A DNA stretch of 37,606 nt from Leyella stercorea DSM 18206 (GTDB lineage Bacteria > Bacteroidota > Bacteroidia > Bacteroidales > Bacteroidaceae): assembly GCF_000235885.1 (NCBI RefSeq), contig NZ_JH379409.1:1-37606 (forward strand), given 5' to 3'. Of the stretch, positions 7,039 to 13,834 are shown one piece after another (position 1 is the first letter of the stretch; each line of letters starts with the position of its first letter). Both the position numbers and the translations under genes were made by a program. A model generated the notes under the pieces. The model did not search any database. It had not been told where the DNA came from and saw nothing but the letters and a program-made list of their open reading frames with translations.

Positions 7039-8418
7039 ATGAAGAAGATAAACACAATGGCCGGTATGCTGCTCGCTGCAGCAACGGCAATGTTCTCAGC
7101 GTCTTGCGAGAACGACAACATCAATCCGTACGATTATGCAGGCAACAACGGCAACGCCAACCAAGGTTCTACAAATGTCATAAAGACCGCCGTGGCGGAG
7201 TATCCTGTAGGCTCGCTCGTGTGGTCGAACGACACCACGCTGAGCGAGAGCGTAGAGATACCCGTCGGCACATCGCTCTATATAGAGCCGGGCGTGACGG
7301 TGACGTGCAAGGCTGACGTGCAGATGCCCGTAGAAGTGGTGGTGCTGGGCAACCTCTACTGCCTCGGTACAGCCGAGAAGCCCGTCACCTTCACCTCCGA
7401 CCGCAAGAGGCCCGAAGCCTGGGGCGGCATCATCTGCGGCTACAACTCGGAGGAAGTGGTGCTCAACCATGTAGACATAGCCTACGCCGGCGCCACGCCT
7501 ACCGAGTCGTCGGCATCGTTCCAGAACAAGCTCTTCAAGACCACCATTGACGGCGGCGTGCCGGCCTTCCACTTCTGCAACGTCAACGGCAAGTTTGTCA
7601 TCGCCAACAGCTTCTTCCACGACAACTACAACGACCAGACCTACTTCACGGGCGGCAACGGCGTGATCGTGGGCAACATCTTCGCCGATTCGGGCAACGC
7701 TGCCGACGGCGGCGAGGCTATCAACGTGAAGGCGGGCTGCAAGCTCGACGTAGCCAACAATGTGATATACAACGCCTGCACCAACGCCTTCAAACTCTCC
7801 AATGCCGGCAACAGCGAGGTGGTGCCACTCACCGACATGACTGTCTACAACAATACCATCGTCGACTGCGGTTGGCGACGCTCGAAGAATAAGAAGGGCG
7901 GTTCGGTATGGGTGGAGAAGGCTGCGCGACCGGTGTTCGTGAACAACCTCTGCTACGACTCGCGCTTCGGTCTGAAGCAGCCCAAGCAGGACGGCGCCGA
8001 CATGGAGCACAGCCGTCTCACGCCCAACTACTACTACGCTTCTACCGCTACCGGCGTGGAGCAGATGGCAAAGGGCGCTTCGCTCGGCATCTGGTTCGAC
8101 ACAGACATAAAGAGCGCCACAGCAGGCCAGTTCGATCCGCTCTTCAAGAATTTCAAGCAGAACGCCGGCATGGACATCAACTGCGAGGTCGACGACCCCG
8201 ATAAGGGCGCTCCGCTTGCTTTCGACAAGGCGTGGAACTTCGACCTGCAGCAGGGTAGCCCCGCTCTCTCGGGCGGTGTGACCGACTTTGCGCGCATCTT
8301 CCCGAACGGCATCCCGTTCTTCGGCATGAAGAGGGTGAACTTCCTCGACAGTGCCAACGATCAGAACTACTACTTCTCGGCACCACTGCCACAACCACGC
8401 TTCGGAGCGTGGCTGTAA
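7039..8418 (+). CDS. surface lipoprotein with right-handed parallel beta-helix
   Basis: A 459-aa lipoprotein. The leader ends in a lipobox-like FSASC with the lipidated Cys at residue 23, followed by ENDN. Acidic residues just after the Cys are known in Bacteroidetes to favour export to the cell surface. Repeated short strands such as VVVLGNLYCLGTAEKPVTFTS, VVLNHVDIAYAG, FVIANSFFHDN, GVIVGNIFADSG, LDVANNVIYNAC and MTVYNNTIVDCG are rungs of a right-handed parallel beta-helix. That fold is common in polysaccharide-binding or -cleaving proteins. No catalytic motif is recognisable. It is the third gene of the phosphatase-receptor operon and ends just before a strong terminator, so it probably acts as a surface partner of the receptor. 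That role is inference. Confidence 0.82.
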   Translation: MKKINTMAGMLLAAATAMFSASCENDNINPYDYAGNNGNANQGSTNVIKTAVAEYPVGSLVWSNDTTLSESVEIPVGTSLYIEPGVTVTCKADVQMPVEVVVLGNLYCLGTAEKPVTFTSDRKRPEAWGGIICGYNSEEVVLNHVDIAYAGATPTESSASFQNKLFKTTIDGGVPAFHFCNVNGKFVIANSFFHDNYNDQTYFTGGNGVIVGNIFADSGNAADGGEAINVKAGCKLDVANNVIYNACTNAFKLSNAGNSEVVPLTDMTVYNNTIVDCGWRRSKNKKGGSVWVEKAARPVFVNNLCYDSRFGLKQPKQDGADMEHSRLTPNYYYASTATGVEQMAKGASLGIWFDTDIKSATAGQFDPLFKNFKQNAGMDINCEVDDPDKGAPLAFDKAWNFDLQQGSPALSGGVTDFARIFPNGIPFFGMKRVNFLDSANDQNYYFSAPLPQPRFGAWL

Positions 8419-8440
8419 CCTTGTAAATGCAATAAAGAGT

Positions 8441-8488
8441 GTGTGCCTTCTATGTTTCTACGCGAGAAACATAGAAGGCACACTTTTT
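8441..8488 (+). terminator. strong intrinsic terminator
   Basis: A perfect 19-bp stem (8441-8459 with 8465-8483) closed by the 5-base loop acgcg, followed by five T residues (8484-8488). It lies 22 bp after the lipoprotein stop and closes the phosphatase-receptor-lipoprotein operon. The stem is unusually long for a simple terminator. Confidence 0.93.
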
Positions 8489-8504
8489 ATAAAGATAATG
8501 GATC

Positions 8505-8537
8505 TTTAGCAGAAAACATAAAAAAGCAGTACCTTTG
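8505..8537 (+). promoter_or_regulatory. promoter of the Ig-like secreted protein gene
   Basis: TACCTTTG at 8530-8537 matches the Bacteroidetes -7 consensus TAnnTTTG. TTTA at 8505-8508, 21 bases upstream, is a near match to the -33 TTTG box. It sits just after the terminator and about 90 bases before the ATG at 8626, leaving a leader with A-rich repeats and a hairpin. Confidence 0.65.
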
Positions 8538-8573
8538 CAGAAAAAGTAAAAGCAAAAAGCAAAAAGGGTAGGA

Positions 8574-8596
8574 GGTATGGGCATCTTGCCCATACC
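8574..8596 (+). promoter_or_regulatory. 5'-leader hairpin
   Basis: GGTATGGGCA (8574-8583) pairs perfectly with TGCCCATACC (8587-8596) around a 3-base loop, 29 bases before the ATG at 8626. It may be a transcript-stabilising or protein-binding hairpin, or a dispersed palindromic repeat. It is not followed by a T run, so it is not a terminator. Confidence 0.7.
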
Positions 8597-8625
8597 ACTC
8601 AGCCTAAAAGCCTAAAAACAAGGAT

Positions 8626-10050
8626 ATGAAAAATCTGATGGGTATTGTGCGTAAGGCAATGACTGTAGCAGCGTTCCTTACGATTTCTGTTGCAGCGGAT
8701 GCTGCAGAAGTGATGTACAAGATTGTTGAATACAACAAGCAGACAGCAGAGTTCAAGATAGCAGCATGTGGAATGGTGCCACGTAACTCGCGAGTAGACT
8801 TCGAGAACAAGTTCGGTGCAACAACGGGCAACCGCTACAACCAGATACCTCGCAACCACGAGGCTGTGCTCTATCTCGAAGGATGGCAAGGCTGCAAGGT
8901 GCGCAGCATCACGTTCTCGATGTGCTCAAACAATAAGAAAGGACAAGTGGGCGTGTCGCTCAACGATGGTAGCACAACGCTCTACTCGTTGGCACCGGTC
9001 GACTTCGCCAGTGCCGACTGGTTTGGCGAGTGGGTATCGAAAGACCTCGGCGTATATGTCGACGTGACGAAGCAGATAGACGCACCAGCCATCACCACCA
9101 ACGACATGAGCATTGTTGTGGCTGGAGGCAAGAGCGAAGGCTCGGTGTATCTCGATGCCATCACTATCGAATACGATGAGGCTGATGTAGCTTTGGAGTC
9201 GCCGCTCGGCTGGCAGTACGAGAAGCTCACGAAGAAGAGCACGCTCAGCGCAGGTGACGAGGTGATGATATACCGCAACGGATCGGCAGCTGCCGACTTA
9301 GGCGGTATGGACGAGACCAACTATCTCGATGTAGTGTCGGTGACCTCAACGGCTGACGTTACCTGCCCAGATGTGCTGCGCTTCACACTGAACAAGTCTG
9401 CCGACCAGCAGCACTGGACCCTCACCGACCAATTCGGTCGTCAGCTTGGTGCGACAGGCAAGCAGAAGTTGGCATGGGACGAGGGCATAACCGAGTGGAA
9501 TATAGCACTTGATCACGAAGGCGCAACGCTTACTCCTACCAACGAAGCTTACGGCACAATGCGCTACAGCACTCCCGACAATAGCTACGCACGCTTCAAC
9601 CTCTACACATCCAAGTCGCTGCCCCTGCCGTTCCTCTATCGCAAGGGTGAGCAGAAGCAGCCCGAGCTGTCGCGTTCGATCAGCTTTGCAGAGGAAGAGA
9701 TGACGGTATCGTTAGATGTTGCCCACATTGGATTGCGCCCGACATTCATGCCGAAGACCACTACCGACAAACGCTTGCATTGGAAGAGCTCAAACGAGAG
9801 CGTTGCGACCGTCACGGGTGGTTACGTTACGCTCCTTAGCGTAGGCGAAACAACCATCACCGCCACCACATACGACAGTGGGGTAGAAACAACAATGCAC
9901 CTTGTTGTCACCGAACCGACCGCTATCAACGGCGCAACGAATGACGCAAAGGTGCATAGTCCGCGCAAGGTGCTCGATGGCAATAAGGTTGTTATTGTGA
10001 CAGAGCAGGGATGCTACGGAACAGGCGGATGGAAGGCAGGGCGCAAGTAA
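8626..10050 (+). CDS. secreted protein with bacterial Ig-like (Big_2) domain
   Basis: A 474-aa secreted protein of unknown function. An N-terminal signal peptide (about 1-27, ending AADA) precedes two beta-rich regions: about 28-185, which looks like a carbohydrate-binding-module or jelly-roll segment, and about 190-345. A Big_2-type Ig-like domain spans about 350-432, marked by LHWKSSNESVATV, VTLLSVGETTITAT and the closing LVVTE. The last 40 residues (RKVLDGNKVVIVTEQGCYGT then GGWKAGRK) resemble the short C-terminal tail found on many Prevotella secreted proteins and linked to type IX secretion, though the match is loose. It has its own promoter and terminator context and stands as a single gene. 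It meets the polysaccharide operon end to end. A surface or extracellular location is likely; the activity is not recognised. Confidence 0.7.
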   Translation: MKNLMGIVRKAMTVAAFLTISVAADAAEVMYKIVEYNKQTAEFKIAACGMVPRNSRVDFENKFGATTGNRYNQIPRNHEAVLYLEGWQGCKVRSITFSMCSNNKKGQVGVSLNDGSTTLYSLAPVDFASADWFGEWVSKDLGVYVDVTKQIDAPAITTNDMSIVVAGGKSEGSVYLDAITIEYDEADVALESPLGWQYEKLTKKSTLSAGDEVMIYRNGSAAADLGGMDETNYLDVVSVTSTADVTCPDVLRFTLNKSADQQHWTLTDQFGRQLGATGKQKLAWDEGITEWNIALDHEGATLTPTNEAYGTMRYSTPDNSYARFNLYTSKSLPLPFLYRKGEQKQPELSRSISFAEEEMTVSLDVAHIGLRPTFMPKTTTDKRLHWKSSNESVATVTGGYVTLLSVGETTITATTYDSGVETTMHLVVTEPTAINGATNDAKVHSPRKVLDGNKVVIVTEQGCYGTGGWKAGRK

Positions 10051-10058
10051 AACTTGCG

Positions 10059-11294
10059 TCAGCATTTCTTATTTCGCATTCTCCAAAATAAATGCCAAAT
10101 TCTAAATAGCGGTTCGTTTAGTGCCTCCGCAGGATAATATCTAAGCAGACGAGCGTCGCGGTATAATCTTAACAGATTATGCCCCAACGCTCCATGCTTG
10201 AAGCCGTTGTCTTTATAAGCATCGTGTCCCCACGCATGGCGTTTGTCGTGATGTCCGAAATTGCCACCATGCAGAATGTCGTCGAGCAGCATCCGTCCAC
10301 GTGTCTTGTCTATCGGTGCAATCATCTGTTCCTCCGACAATCCCATCACCTCATGCAACACATACATCATCGCACCTGCGAAGTTCCATAAGCCGAGACG
10401 CTTTAGCGAGTTCTGAATTTTGAGTTTTGAACTTTGAATTATCGGCTTTGCTGATTTTGAATTATTCAATTTTGAGTTTTGAAATTCCAATTCACAATTC
10501 TTCAACTCCTCATCGCATAAGCGACTATTCCAAACTCCTAATTCAAAATTCAAAATTACGTAGTAATAGTCTACCACTTGGCGTAGTCCGACACCCTCAT
10601 AGAAGTAATGATGATAGAGGTGGTACAACTGATAGACAGCATTGAACGCAGGAGTAGGAGAGGCCACCTCACCAGCCTCATCGGGCAACGCAATCATATT
10701 GCGACACTGCACCTCGATGCTATCCGCAAACCATCGTTGTAAACGACGGCTATACACAAAGTTTGCCATGAACCCCGGTGTGTAATGCAGCTCAACGCAC
10801 ACACCATTCAGAGTGATAGCGATATGGCTGAAGCTCTCCTCGTCCACACGTCCATTTTCCTTTGCCAGCGAATGAGCCAACGCACGTATCTCCTCACGTG
10901 ATGCCTTCACCCACATATCCACATCACCAGGGGTACGCGCAGCCGGATTTCGGTACATCGCAGCATTCGCTTGTCCCTTCAGTATGCAACAGTCGTAGCC
11001 CGCAGCCCTCACCTTATTATATATATCAATGGTGGCTTCGTTTAGCATCCAATTCTGTCGACGTATACCCTGGCTCGCCATGAACCAATTCATCAGCAGT
11101 TTCTGTGTTGGTGCCACGCTTTTCGGCAGTTTCGATATACCATCCATGATGATGCCCACCAACGTCTGCTTCCTGGCAAAACCAAAGAAACGCTCCCAAT
11201 CGAAGCCAATCAGTGCCGACCCGTCAACAAACTCCCGACCATCATAAATACCAAGCGAGAATTGTATGAATTTGTAGTAAATATCCTTTACCAT
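10059..11294 (-). CDS. nucleotidyltransferase-fold protein (NTP_transf_5-like), with repeat insertion
   Basis: A 411-aa protein resembling the uncharacterised nucleotidyltransferase family (NTP_transf_5) often found in exopolysaccharide loci. The ATG at 11294 is chosen because it overlaps the WecG-like stop by seven bases and gives the family-like start MVKDIYYKFIQFSLG. A longer frame to 11549 only runs antisense-like through the neighbour. Recognisable parts are CCILKGQANAAMYRNP, RTPGDVDMWV (the nucleotidyltransferase GD-x-D, metal-binding in active members), VCVELHYTPG, LYHLYHHYFYEGVGLRQVVDYYY and LGLWNFAGAMMYVLHEV. Between DYYY and LKRLG lies an in-frame low-complexity insert of about 48 residues. 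It is the last gene of the polysaccharide operon. The substrate is unknown. Confidence 0.82.
   Translation of the reverse strand: MVKDIYYKFIQFSLGIYDGREFVDGSALIGFDWERFFGFARKQTLVGIIMDGISKLPKSVAPTQKLLMNWFMASQGIRRQNWMLNEATIDIYNKVRAAGYDCCILKGQANAAMYRNPAARTPGDVDMWVKASREEIRALAHSLAKENGRVDEESFSHIAITLNGVCVELHYTPGFMANFVYSRRLQRWFADSIEVQCRNMIALPDEAGEVASPTPAFNAVYQLYHLYHHYFYEGVGLRQVVDYYYVILNFELGVWNSRLCDEELKNCELEFQNSKLNNSKSAKPIIQSSKLKIQNSLKRLGLWNFAGAMMYVLHEVMGLSEEQMIAPIDKTRGRMLLDDILHGGNFGHHDKRHAWGHDAYKDNGFKHGALGHNLLRLYRDARLLRYYPAEALNEPLFRIWHLFWRMRNKKC
10411..10560 (-). repeat. AT-rich repeat insertion inside the nucleotidyltransferase gene
   Basis: About 150 bp made largely of variations on aattcaaaattcaaaatt interrupts an otherwise well-behaved coding region without breaking the frame. 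It encodes stretches such as EFQNSKLNNSK and QSSKLKIQNS. The composition differs sharply from the flanking GC-richer codons. This type of stutter is seen between genes in Prevotella and relatives; here it lies within one. The exact edges are uncertain by perhaps 20 bases. Confidence 0.7.
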
Positions 11295-12037
11295 TTCTCG
11301 CGAAAGATAACATTGAAAAGGAACAGCGCATTGCCAATTATATACCTGCGCCACATGCGCTTCGGCTCCTTCAGCAGTCGGTAAAGCCACTCCAAACCAT
11401 GACGCTGCCACCATACGGGTGCACGCTCCACCGTACCAGCAAAGAAGTCGAACACAGCCCCGATAGTACCTACATGGCAGTGGATATTCAGTTCTTCCCA
11501 ATGCGAGTAAGTCCACTTCTCCTGCTTTGGCGCAGTCATACCAATCCATAGCAAGTCGGGATTAGCAGCATTGATTGCATCAATGATAGCCTTATTGTCC
11601 TCCTCCGAGAACTCCGGCTTGTACGGTGGCGAGTAAGTCACCACCTTCAGATGCGGATACACCTTAGCCGCCCGCTTCACAATCAGGTCGAGCACCTTCT
11701 GCGAGCTGCCCATGAACATAACCGTGAGCGGACGCTCACGGGAAACATTCTTCACTCCACATTCTTCGAGTTTGTTCATTTCAAACTCGAACAAGTCCCA
11801 TCCTGCAATACGTTCCTTCGGTAGGCTCTTCGCCTTTATCCATCGGCACGCCTTCACGATGCTCACTCCGTCCGGAATGAGCACATCACCATTTGTCAAC
11901 GCCTCAGCGAACAACCCGTCCTTACGCGCCGTGTTGTACGAATGTGCATTAATCGTATTGATAAGCAATTTGCCCTCTGGCAGCGCGGCAAGCTCCGCCT
12001 TGCTACCAAGTATATTTAAGTTTTTTAATTGAAACAT
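11288..12037 (-). CDS. WecG/TagA/CpsF-family glycosyltransferase (GT26)
   Basis: A 249-aa glycosyltransferase of the family that adds N-acetylmannosamine or related sugars to polyprenyl-linked precursors at the cytoplasmic face of the membrane. Family hallmarks are the LLINTINAHSYNTARKD region (about 25-40), LIPDGVSIVKA (53-63), MTAPKQEKW, GAVFDFFAGTVERAPVWWQR and the C-terminal GLEWLYRLLKEPKRMWRRY. The length matches the family. It lies nine bases after the upstream GT4 gene and overlaps the nucleotidyltransferase gene by seven. It probably adds an early sugar of the repeat unit, but the donor cannot be read from sequence. Confidence 0.93.
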   Translation of the reverse strand: MFQLKNLNILGSKAELAALPEGKLLINTINAHSYNTARKDGLFAEALTNGDVLIPDGVSIVKACRWIKAKSLPKERIAGWDLFEFEMNKLEECGVKNVSRERPLTVMFMGSSQKVLDLIVKRAAKVYPHLKVVTYSPPYKPEFSEEDNKAIIDAINAANPDLLWIGMTAPKQEKWTYSHWEELNIHCHVGTIGAVFDFFAGTVERAPVWWQRHGLEWLYRLLKEPKRMWRRYIIGNALFLFNVIFREKW

Positions 12038-12046
12038 ATTAGTATT

Positions 12047-13282
12047 TTACTTTACTTTATCATACCACTCCACCATCGTTTTGGCTTTCTCCTCCCACGA
12101 CAGTTCGGTTTGTCTTTGCTTGCAGTTCTCCGACAGTTGCTTAAGCAGGTTTCTGTCATGCTCCAGATCGTTAAGCAGTTTTGCGAAGTCGGTGGCTGAT
12201 TGAGTTGGATTGGAGAGAGCCACCTTTCTGCCTACCTTGTCGTCAATAACGGCAGCCATACCACAAGCGTCAAAGCACAAAACCGGCAGACGGTTGCTAA
12301 CTGCCTCCAGCACAACGGTAGAGGTATCTTCGCTAACACTTGTAAATAAGAACACTTGCGCTTTGTGCATAGCATTCATCACTACATCGTTTGGCTGATT
12401 GCCATGCCATACAACCTTTTCTGTAATGCCAAGTAAATCTGCAACTCTCTTTGCTGAAGCTATTTGCTCATCAGAGCCGCCACCATAAATGTCCAATACG
12501 ATATTCGGATTGTTTGCAATAGCTATAGCTCTTAGCGCCAACGGCAACTGCTTGCGGAAGTCAAACTTACCGACCCACATCACATGCAGTTCTTTTTCGT
12601 CAAATCTGTCCGTAGGAATATCTTCCGATAAGAAGCAACCTGTTTCGGGAATCACGATAGACTCCAACCCCTTGTATTTCTTGATAGCACGATATGAGTC
12701 AGGAATAGAACTTACCAAGAGTCTTGCAGTCTTGAGAGCTTCGTCCACACGTTTTTCGTGCTTCAACTGCCATACATTCAAGATGTTCTTCAATCTGTTG
12801 AACAGCTTCATTTTCAGACCAGCTCCCTGCAGATATGCTAATGGGAATTGTTTAAGACCACCTATTGGTCCCCACACAAACGGCACATCACTCTCCTTGG
12901 ATAGTTTCCAAAGATATCCCGGCTCACGGAATCCTATCATGTTCAGCTGATGCAGCACATCAATATGCTCAGAAGAACAAATCTCCTTCGCCATGAGATA
13001 CGTCTTCCACTGCCACTCACGATAATACTTATAAAATCGCCAGTCGCCTTGGTTCCAGCACATCTTTCGTATTTCTTCCGAGACGGGGTTGTAATAGAAG
13101 TGCATGTTCTTGCCCTGCTCCAGCGTAGGCACCACCTCCTCTATTTTCTCACGAAACTCCCCCTCGGTTATGATATGCAGTTCGCAGAACTTGGCAAGAT
13201 TGCTCACCCAGTTCCACGCCATTCCTGGCTCACTGCCCATTCCTGGCGAGCAAGCGTATGCATTAATTAAGATTTTAAGCAT
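12047..13282 (-). CDS. GT4-family glycosyltransferase
   Basis: A 411-aa GT-B fold glycosyltransferase that transfers a nucleotide-sugar residue in polysaccharide assembly. The N-terminal ACSPGMGSEPGMAWNW motif (8-23) is typical of one GT4 branch. The C-terminal donor-binding domain carries MWVGKFDFRKQLPLAL, VLDIYGGGSDEQIA and the retaining E-x7-E signature in SEDTSTVVLEA. It is cytoplasmic or membrane-associated. It starts 13 bases downstream of the 59-aa gene, so the foreign-looking cassette joins the operon here without a gap. The linkage made is unknown. Confidence 0.92.
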   Translation of the reverse strand: MLKILINAYACSPGMGSEPGMAWNWVSNLAKFCELHIITEGEFREKIEEVVPTLEQGKNMHFYYNPVSEEIRKMCWNQGDWRFYKYYREWQWKTYLMAKEICSSEHIDVLHQLNMIGFREPGYLWKLSKESDVPFVWGPIGGLKQFPLAYLQGAGLKMKLFNRLKNILNVWQLKHEKRVDEALKTARLLVSSIPDSYRAIKKYKGLESIVIPETGCFLSEDIPTDRFDEKELHVMWVGKFDFRKQLPLALRAIAIANNPNIVLDIYGGGSDEQIASAKRVADLLGITEKVVWHGNQPNDVVMNAMHKAQVFLFTSVSEDTSTVVLEAVSNRLPVLCFDACGMAAVIDDKVGRKVALSNPTQSATDFAKLLNDLEHDRNLLKQLSENCKQRQTELSWEEKAKTMVEWYDKVK

Positions 13283-13295
13283 AAATTTTTAATGA

Positions 13296-13475
13296 TTATA
13301 AGACACCACCTTCTTGCATTTGTATGATAGTGTCTTGTTTTAATTTAGTCAATGGTTCTTTGTGAATATCATTTTGGTCTAATGATACTTCATCAGCCAT
13401 ATATGCCAAGACATCAACTTTGGTAGGATTAAGATTGTAGGCTTGTGAGAAAACTGCAACCAAGTTATCTGTCAT
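13296..13475 (-). CDS. 59-aa small protein, third member of the nuclease-NTPase cassette
   Basis: A 59-aa reading frame, translating to MTDNLVAVFSQAYNL... and ending MQEGGVL. Its ATG (13475-13473) overlaps the TGA of the 120-aa gene (13474-13472) in a classic ATGA, the same coupling seen one gene earlier. This makes it very likely a real translated gene despite its size. It is soluble and mostly helical by composition, with no Cys and no membrane segment. No family is recognised. It may act as a small partner or inhibitor of the nuclease-NTPase. Confidence 0.72.
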   Translation of the reverse strand: MTDNLVAVFSQAYNLNPTKVDVLAYMADEVSLDQNDIHKEPLTKLKQDTIIQMQEGGVL

Positions 13476-13834
13476 CTTATATCCCTTGGCATATCATTAT
13501 CCCTATAAGGATTTAATACTATAGGAGTCATATATCCGTCATTCTTGTGGAACAAGCTATTTATCCAGATATTATCACCAAATTCATCTTTCTTTTCTCC
13601 AATCTTCAACTTATGGCATTCCTCAAAGAAGTAGTCATTAGCATTAAATGCCTGTAGACTATAGTTGGTAACAATGGTATAGAAAAGATTATTTCTTGCC
13701 CATTCCACAAAATTCACCATCAAGACGTACTCCTCATAGACCTTGTCGCCTTCAAATGCGGTAAGCACTACGGGTTTCTCATCCATCAGATGAAAGATGA
13801 CCTTTTTGACGAGTTGAAATACAGAGCCAATCAT
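13472..13834 (-). CDS. 120-aa protein coupled to the nuclease-NTPase
   Basis: A 120-aa soluble protein starting MIGSVFQLVKKVIFHLMDEK. The start (ATG at 13834-13832) overlaps the stop of the 1107-aa gene by four bases, and its own stop overlaps the next start by four. The N-terminal third looks like a compact alpha/beta unit (KPVVLTAFEGDKVYEEYVLM), followed by aromatic-rich segments (NLFYTIVTNYSL, NANDYFFEECH, NIWINSLFH). There is no signal peptide or membrane helix. No family is recognised. Tight coupling implies a fixed stoichiometric relation with the upstream nuclease-NTPase, as a regulator or an accessory sensor. That is inference from layout. Confidence 0.8.
   Translation of the reverse strand: MIGSVFQLVKKVIFHLMDEKPVVLTAFEGDKVYEEYVLMVNFVEWARNNLFYTIVTNYSLQAFNANDYFFEECHKLKIGEKKDEFGDNIWINSLFHKNDGYMTPIVLNPYRDNDMPRDIR

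Noticed and set aside
3409..8394. Several long antisense frames opposite the phosphatase, receptor and lipoprotein genes (up to 432 aa)
   Set aside because: They mirror GC-rich codon usage of clearly recognised plus-strand proteins, are rich in Val/Arg/His, and lack domains or signals.
10042..10058. cgcaagt-aaa-acttgcg hairpin as a bidirectional terminator between the convergent genes
   Set aside because: The stem is only 7 bp, with no T run on either strand, and it overlaps the stop codon of the Ig-like protein gene. It is too weak to call.
11295..11549. Longer N-terminus (85 extra residues) for the nucleotidyltransferase-like protein
   Set aside because: It would lie fully inside the WecG-like gene in another frame and has no family likeness. 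The ATG at 11294 gives a 7-base overlap and a family-like start.
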